Positions 60,136 through 64,000 of a DNA stretch of 64,000 nucleotides are shown here, in pieces. This DNA is from Paenibacillus wulumuqiensis (GTDB lineage: Bacteria; Bacillota; Bacilli; Paenibacillales; Paenibacillaceae). Under the pieces are notes generated by a model. That model was not told where the DNA came from, searched no databases, and was given only the letters and a program-made list of their open reading frames with translations. The DNA lies in contig NZ_KQ040794.1 of the NCBI RefSeq assembly GCF_000971965.1, positions 317,150-381,149 of the forward strand. The letters are read 5' to 3'. Every line of letters starts with the position of its first letter. Position 1 is the first letter of the stretch. A program made the position numbers and the translations under genes.

Positions 60136-60333
60136 AATTATAACATGAGTCCAGAAGAATACAATAGGATAGAGCAATTTTTGTGAAAAAAGTATAGCTG
60201 CTTTATAAAAAGTGGGATTGTACTTTGCAATGTTACAGCGATTCGTACACCAGACTTACAGCAAGCCATACAACCAATGAGGCAGCAAATCATACGGTAA
60301 TCAAACCATAAGCCATACTGAAAATCATACAGC

Positions 60334-60364
60334 AAAAACCACCCGGAACCTGCCCGAGTGGTCT
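60334..60364 (-). terminator. Terminator of the beta-helix gene
   Basis: Minus strand: ACCACTCGG-gcaggtt-CCGGGTGGT with one mismatch and TTTTTG. The rest of 60136-60333 shows nothing else. Confidence 0.72.
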
Positions 60365-60410
60365 TGGTCAAAATTATTTAAATTATAATGTGATCATATT
60401 ACCAGTGTTA

Positions 60411-63110
60411 TCAGTGATTCGACAAACCGCCGCTTTCCGCTCGGGTAACTACCCGTGTACGATAACTGTCTGTTTTCAGACCGATTTGCGGGAAGACTTC
60501 GTTCAGGTTAGGGAACTTGGCGAGAATCTGCTTGTTGTCGGTACGCAGATCCATTTTGCTGTAATCATAAAATCCAGCTTCGCCGACCGTATTGATAAAG
60601 TCATTGCCTTCTATCGTGGTATCTCCTTTTTTGGGAACAACGACGCTCGGCGTATTTACGAGCATATTATCCGTCATTTTGGTTCCGTTTGGATATTCCG
60701 GATGCCAGCTTGGGTCCAGTATGCTGTCCCACAGTTTGTGATCGTAGCCATACTTGTCCTGAAGCTGCTTACCGTACTGTGCCCACGGACTGCTGCTTGG
60801 ATTCATCTCGCGCAGCTGATCGGCGAAGATACTTTTCACCCCATGGCTCTTTTTGTTGCCGCGCTGGTCGATCTGAATCATATTGGAGTCAACGACCAGA
60901 TTGTTTTTGGCAATATTGTCATGTCCATTTAGCAGAATGCCCTTGGTCGAGCCCTGGACGATATTGTACTGGTAGTTATCTCCGCTGTCCGCACCATCCG
61001 AGTAGAAGCCATTGGAACGCTTGTTATGATGGATAAAGTTATAGCGGAGTACATTACCATAAGATGCCCAGTCCTGCGCCGTATAGAAGGCTCCGGTGTC
61101 GCCTTCGATCAGTGAGGTATTATGTACCTCATTGTATTCAAACGTCAGATTGTTGCTGTACACATAGCGCACAGCATCTTTGGGTACATCGTGCATCAGG
61201 TTATGATCGAATGTTACGCCGACAGAGTTCCTCACCAGGATGGGTTCCAGATGCGTCAATTCACCGACATGGTGAATATGGTTGTTGGTAACACGGCTGT
61301 TGGCGGCCGTCAGAGATTTACGGTTACCGGCATCATTGATGCTGATCCCGAATCCGCCCACTTCATAAATATCATTGCTCTGGAACAGATTGTATGAACC
61401 TCTCACATCCAGAATGCCGCCATTGCCCAGATTGCGCAGCGTATTGGCAGCCAGTGTAATATGATTACTGTTTTTGATTTCAATCCCGTTGCCCATGCTT
61501 CCCTCAATCGTGAAGCCCAGCATTTGTATATACGAGGCATCCTTGAATGCAATAACCGGATTTTCATTATCGGCAATAATCATATTCAGGTTCTGAAGTT
61601 TTCCGCCTTTTGGATAGTAATACAGCTTATGGTCTTTGAAATCCAGTGCCCATTCGCCGGGTTGGTCGATCTCATCCAGATAGTTAATGGCCCGCCATTC
61701 TTCAATACCTGTTCCGATTCGGTAAGGCGCGCGAATCTTGGCCTTGTATTCCGAGCTAAAAGCATAGACATCGGCTTTAACGGATCTCTTATACACATCC
61801 GGGGTGACGGCTGTCGGTGTACTGTTGTCGCCCGGATAATATACCGGTGAAGGCTGATCGCCAAGATACGTAATCGGTGAAGAGGCTCCGTCCGACTGCA
61901 TGGTAAACGGCTCCGACTTCAGGGTGACCGGCTTGGCATCTTCGGTCTCCTGGGAAGGATCAGCCGTTTCGGTCTTCAACAGGGAGTCTTCGGTCAATTC
62001 TTCCTTGAGCTCGACGGATGTAGTGGCTCCGCCCTGCTGATACAGGGTATAGGATTTGCTGGAAGTATCCACATCATGTAGAGCATCGTCTGCCGAAGAC
62101 GGAGTTGTCAGCGACGGCTGATATTTGTACGTATCTGCCGAAGCGGATGTGCTGTTGCGATAATCGACTACAGCCTTACTCCACTTGGAACCCATACCGC
62201 CAGCAGGGATGTCTTTCAGTGTAATGACATGATGGTTGGTATCTATTTCCTGGACGGAGCTGGTAATAGGGCTCCATACCGTTCTCCAGAATCCTTTGAG
62301 ATAGAGTGGGTGGCCCGCTTCCAGCGACTTTTTCCAGCGCTCGGAGCGATTAGTACCATCCAGATCCAGTGTATTGGTCGTATCATCATTTTCTGGAATG
62401 CCTCCCTCGCCATAATAAAAGGATTTGGCATCCGCAGAACCGTTGATGGTGGTCCAGCCTTTGCGATGATTATTCACCGATTCACCAGGGTTCGGCCACT
62501 GGGAGATCGGCTGCCGTTCGCCATTGGCGATCAGATCGACAATCCCCCACTGTTCGGTAAAGGAAGTACCGCCACGAAAGTGAAAAATATGCTTAAAGTT
62601 CTTCTGTTTCATATCCAGTTCGTACAGGTCGCCGGCATAGACATCGGGATGAACGCGGCCTGCTGCTTCCGGGTTGAGCGGTTTCCAGTCAGAGGCCGGT
62701 ACATGCACACCGTTGGTCAGTGTGACATGTTCTCCAGGGTAAGTGCGATAAATAATCGGTTTATCCGCTGTGCCTGAATCTTGGGCAGTCAGCTCCAGGG
62801 TGGAAGTCTCGTATTCGCCGCCTTTGACCCAGACGGTAATTCCGTGTTCTGGCAGCTTGCCGTTCAGAGCGCGGATCACATCTCTTGCTTTATCCAGAGT
62901 GGCATAAGGCTTGTCTTTGCTGCCATCTCCGTTTGTATCGCTGCCGGAAGTAGCAACATAGAGATTCATTCCGGTTGCTGTTACTGCTCCGCTGCTCAGT
63001 GCGGCGGTTCCCTGAGTGCTCACCTGTTCGGCGACCGCGTAGGGAACGGCCAGTGTACTGGACAGCGTAAGTACAGCTGTAAGCGATACAATTTTTTGGA
63101 ACTTCTTCAT
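60411..63110 (-). CDS. Secreted right-handed beta-helix protein (polysaccharide lyase/hydrolase-like)
   Basis: 899 residues from ATG 63110 (TGGAGGG upstream; the frame is open 105 bases further without a site). Signal peptide MKKFQKIVSLTAVLTLSSTL with AVA cleavage site. N-terminal LYVATSGSDTNGDGSKDKPY, ATLDKARDVIRALNGKLPEH marks a pectate-lyase-type right-handed beta-helix. The helix repeats follow at about 520-760: NGIEIKNSNHITLAANTLRN, SRVTNNHIHHVGELTHLEPI. Conserved ending FPNLNEVFPQIGLKTDSYRT. Exported polysaccharide-degrading enzyme is inferred; catalytic residues unassigned. Confidence 0.75.
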   Translation of the reverse strand: MKKFQKIVSLTAVLTLSSTLAVPYAVAEQVSTQGTAALSSGAVTATGMNLYVATSGSDTNGDGSKDKPYATLDKARDVIRALNGKLPEHGITVWVKGGEYETSTLELTAQDSGTADKPIIYRTYPGEHVTLTNGVHVPASDWKPLNPEAAGRVHPDVYAGDLYELDMKQKNFKHIFHFRGGTSFTEQWGIVDLIANGERQPISQWPNPGESVNNHRKGWTTINGSADAKSFYYGEGGIPENDDTTNTLDLDGTNRSERWKKSLEAGHPLYLKGFWRTVWSPITSSVQEIDTNHHVITLKDIPAGGMGSKWSKAVVDYRNSTSASADTYKYQPSLTTPSSADDALHDVDTSSKSYTLYQQGGATTSVELKEELTEDSLLKTETADPSQETEDAKPVTLKSEPFTMQSDGASSPITYLGDQPSPVYYPGDNSTPTAVTPDVYKRSVKADVYAFSSEYKAKIRAPYRIGTGIEEWRAINYLDEIDQPGEWALDFKDHKLYYYPKGGKLQNLNMIIADNENPVIAFKDASYIQMLGFTIEGSMGNGIEIKNSNHITLAANTLRNLGNGGILDVRGSYNLFQSNDIYEVGGFGISINDAGNRKSLTAANSRVTNNHIHHVGELTHLEPILVRNSVGVTFDHNLMHDVPKDAVRYVYSNNLTFEYNEVHNTSLIEGDTGAFYTAQDWASYGNVLRYNFIHHNKRSNGFYSDGADSGDNYQYNIVQGSTKGILLNGHDNIAKNNLVVDSNMIQIDQRGNKKSHGVKSIFADQLREMNPSSSPWAQYGKQLQDKYGYDHKLWDSILDPSWHPEYPNGTKMTDNMLVNTPSVVVPKKGDTTIEGNDFINTVGEAGFYDYSKMDLRTDNKQILAKFPNLNEVFPQIGLKTDSYRTRVVTRAESGGLSNH

Positions 63111-63383
63111 GTGTATGATTTCCCTCCATTCTCTTTGTGTGCGAGTAACCGGGGGAATAGTGTCTCCCCGCCAAGATGCAGTACCTGATTTATAATCTGC
63201 AACCACCTCCTTCACAGAATAATTCAGCCAAAGCCATTATATATAATAAAAGATTGTCGAGAAATTAGCAAAAACAAAAAAAAATATCATTAAATGTAAA
63301 AATTGTCTCATTAAATTAATATATGTGTTTCTTTTTTGTAACCATTTGAGCACAGCTTATTCAGCGTTGTCAAGTTTAGGATA
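63111..63383. other. Upstream region of the beta-helix gene
   Basis: A-rich and T-rich, with the probable promoter of the minus-strand gene near 63240-63330; boxes not assigned. Confidence 0.4.
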
Positions 63384-63437
63384 AAAAAAGACTTCACATG
63401 AACAGCGGCAAATCATGCTTGCTGTCCATGTGAAGCG
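63384..63437 (-). terminator. Terminator between the two beta-helix genes
   Basis: Minus strand: CTTCACATGGACAGC ... GCTGTTCATGTGAAG, followed by seven T. Confidence 0.88.
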
Positions 63438-63454
63438 GTACTGCAACCTAAGAA

Positions 63455-64000
63455 TCAGGAAGTCGGATCAGGGGCAGAATGGTTGCTTAATCCGTTGTAC
63501 TGATTACGTGCAATCGGCTGAACACGATAGGTGTCCTTGTACAGACCGATTTCGGTAACCACCTTGTTCAGGTTCGGGAACTTCTTGAGAATTGCCTTGT
63601 TCTGGGTGCGCAGATCCAGATTGCTGTAATTGTAAAATCCGGCTTCATTCAGCGTATTCAAAATGACATTGCCCTGAGCGGATACATCGCCTTTTTTGGG
63701 GATCTTGATCGTAGCGCCACCGACCAGTACATTGTTATTCAGCTTGCTGCCGTTAGGGTACTGCGGATTCCAGCTGGCACTCAGCACCGAACTCCACAGA
63801 TTGCCTTTCATGCCATACTGCTGGGCGAGCTTCTCACCGTATTGTTTCCACGGACCGCTCTGCGGATGGAACCCGCGCAGCAGCTGGGCATATGGACTGT
63901 TCAGCCCATAGTTGAGACTGTCGGATCGATCGTTGATTTCCATAGATTCCGTCTCGATCAGCAGATTGCCGGTCGCCACATTGTGATGACCATTTTCCAC
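63455..64000 (-). CDS. C-terminal part of a second beta-helix protein, cut by the window end
   Basis: The minus-strand frame is open to the last base, so only the C-terminal 181 residues are seen. It is a tandem paralogue of the preceding protein: ASWNPQYPNGSKLNNNVLVG, NEAGFYNYSNLDLRTQNKAI and KKFPNLNKVVTEIGLYKDTY match its corresponding end (YDYSKMDLRTDNKQ, FPNLNEV, IGLKTDSY). A serine-rich tail SAPDPTS follows. Secreted enzyme likely, as its neighbour. Confidence 0.75.
   Translation of the reverse strand: MENGHHNVATGNLLIETESMEINDRSDSLNYGLNSPYAQLLRGFHPQSGPWKQYGEKLAQQYGMKGNLWSSVLSASWNPQYPNGSKLNNNVLVGGATIKIPKKGDVSAQGNVILNTLNEAGFYNYSNLDLRTQNKAILKKFPNLNKVVTEIGLYKDTYRVQPIARNQYNGLSNHSAPDPTS

Noticed and set aside
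60689-63188. Plus-strand frames opposite the beta-helix gene
   Set aside because: Shadows of the minus-strand gene, lacking starts with ribosome sites.
1-64000. tRNA or rRNA genes
   Set aside because: No tRNA T-arm/acceptor pattern or rRNA sequence noticed. The attC-like folds look cloverleaf-like but lack the GTTCRANNC loop and CCA end.

Overview
The window looks like the chromosome of a low-to-moderate GC Gram-positive bacterium of the Paenibacillus type (Bacillota). The signs are strong AGGAGG ribosome sites, frequent TTG/GTG starts, many rho-independent terminators, lipoprotein signals, and families typical of Bacillales (DUF1878, DUF3885, FusB-type EF-G binding protein, MhqO-type dioxygenase, a glycine riboswitch on sdaAB-sdaAA). 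This is inference from gene content; no rRNA or other phylogenetic marker is present.

The outstanding feature is an integron-like cassette array at about 0.5-14.5 kb. It starts with a tyrosine recombinase (540-1676) whose C-terminus resembles integron integrases (SPLDR ending) but which lacks the extra IntI domain and carries its own N-terminal domain. Next comes a putative attI: three direct repeats at exactly 36-bp spacing (1689, 1725, 1761), ending in GTTATGTG. Then about 18 cassettes follow. Each normally has one ribosome site and one small AT-rich gene, and each is closed by a roughly 60-200 bp attC-like element with an RYYYAAC ... GTTRRRY frame. Within it lie an inner TATTCACG/CGTGAATA stem and normally three small hairpins with compensatory changes. 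The variable bases of the end boxes match between the two ends of each cassette (9 of 16 pairs 8/8, 6 at 7/8), not between the two arms of one element. This is what excision and insertion at GTT would produce. The cassettes encode a methyltransferase-like protein, three NUDIX hydrolases, a glyoxalase-type protein, a PD-(D/E)XK-like protein, a Sll1717-like ATPase (reversed, with its own terminator), an HEPN-like protein, membrane proteins, a zinc phospholipase C-like protein and several unknowns. One cassette has no convincing gene. The elements decay away from attI, and isolated relics occur at 16.3, 17.1, 22.5 and 27.4 kb.

From 14.5 to 31.5 kb lies a second accessory zone of small single genes and fragments. 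It holds a truncated, frameshifted AraC/binding-protein relic, a chloramphenicol phosphotransferase-like kinase, GNAT acetyltransferases, NUDIX, cupin, GrpB, ankyrin, pentapeptide-repeat, VOC and lipoprotein genes, and an LMW phosphatase whose start codon appears to be ATA. It may be an eroded extension of the array.

From 31.5 kb the content is ordinary, higher-GC chromosome. It includes MerR-SDR and MarR regulators, a fusB-like gene behind a leader peptide and attenuator, a FAD monooxygenase, an epimerase-like gene followed by an MFS exporter, and a sulfurtransferase with a chimeric relic of its C-terminus nearby. A fused FecCD-type permease lies behind a 19-bp perfect palindrome containing Fur-box sequence. 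Further on are a response regulator/EamA pair divergent from a large PAS histidine kinase, several SDRs, the glycine riboswitch-serine dehydratase operon, a membrane-anchored DUF4041/GIY-YIG protein, an MhqO-like dioxygenase, and two tandem secreted beta-helix proteins, the second cut by the window edge.
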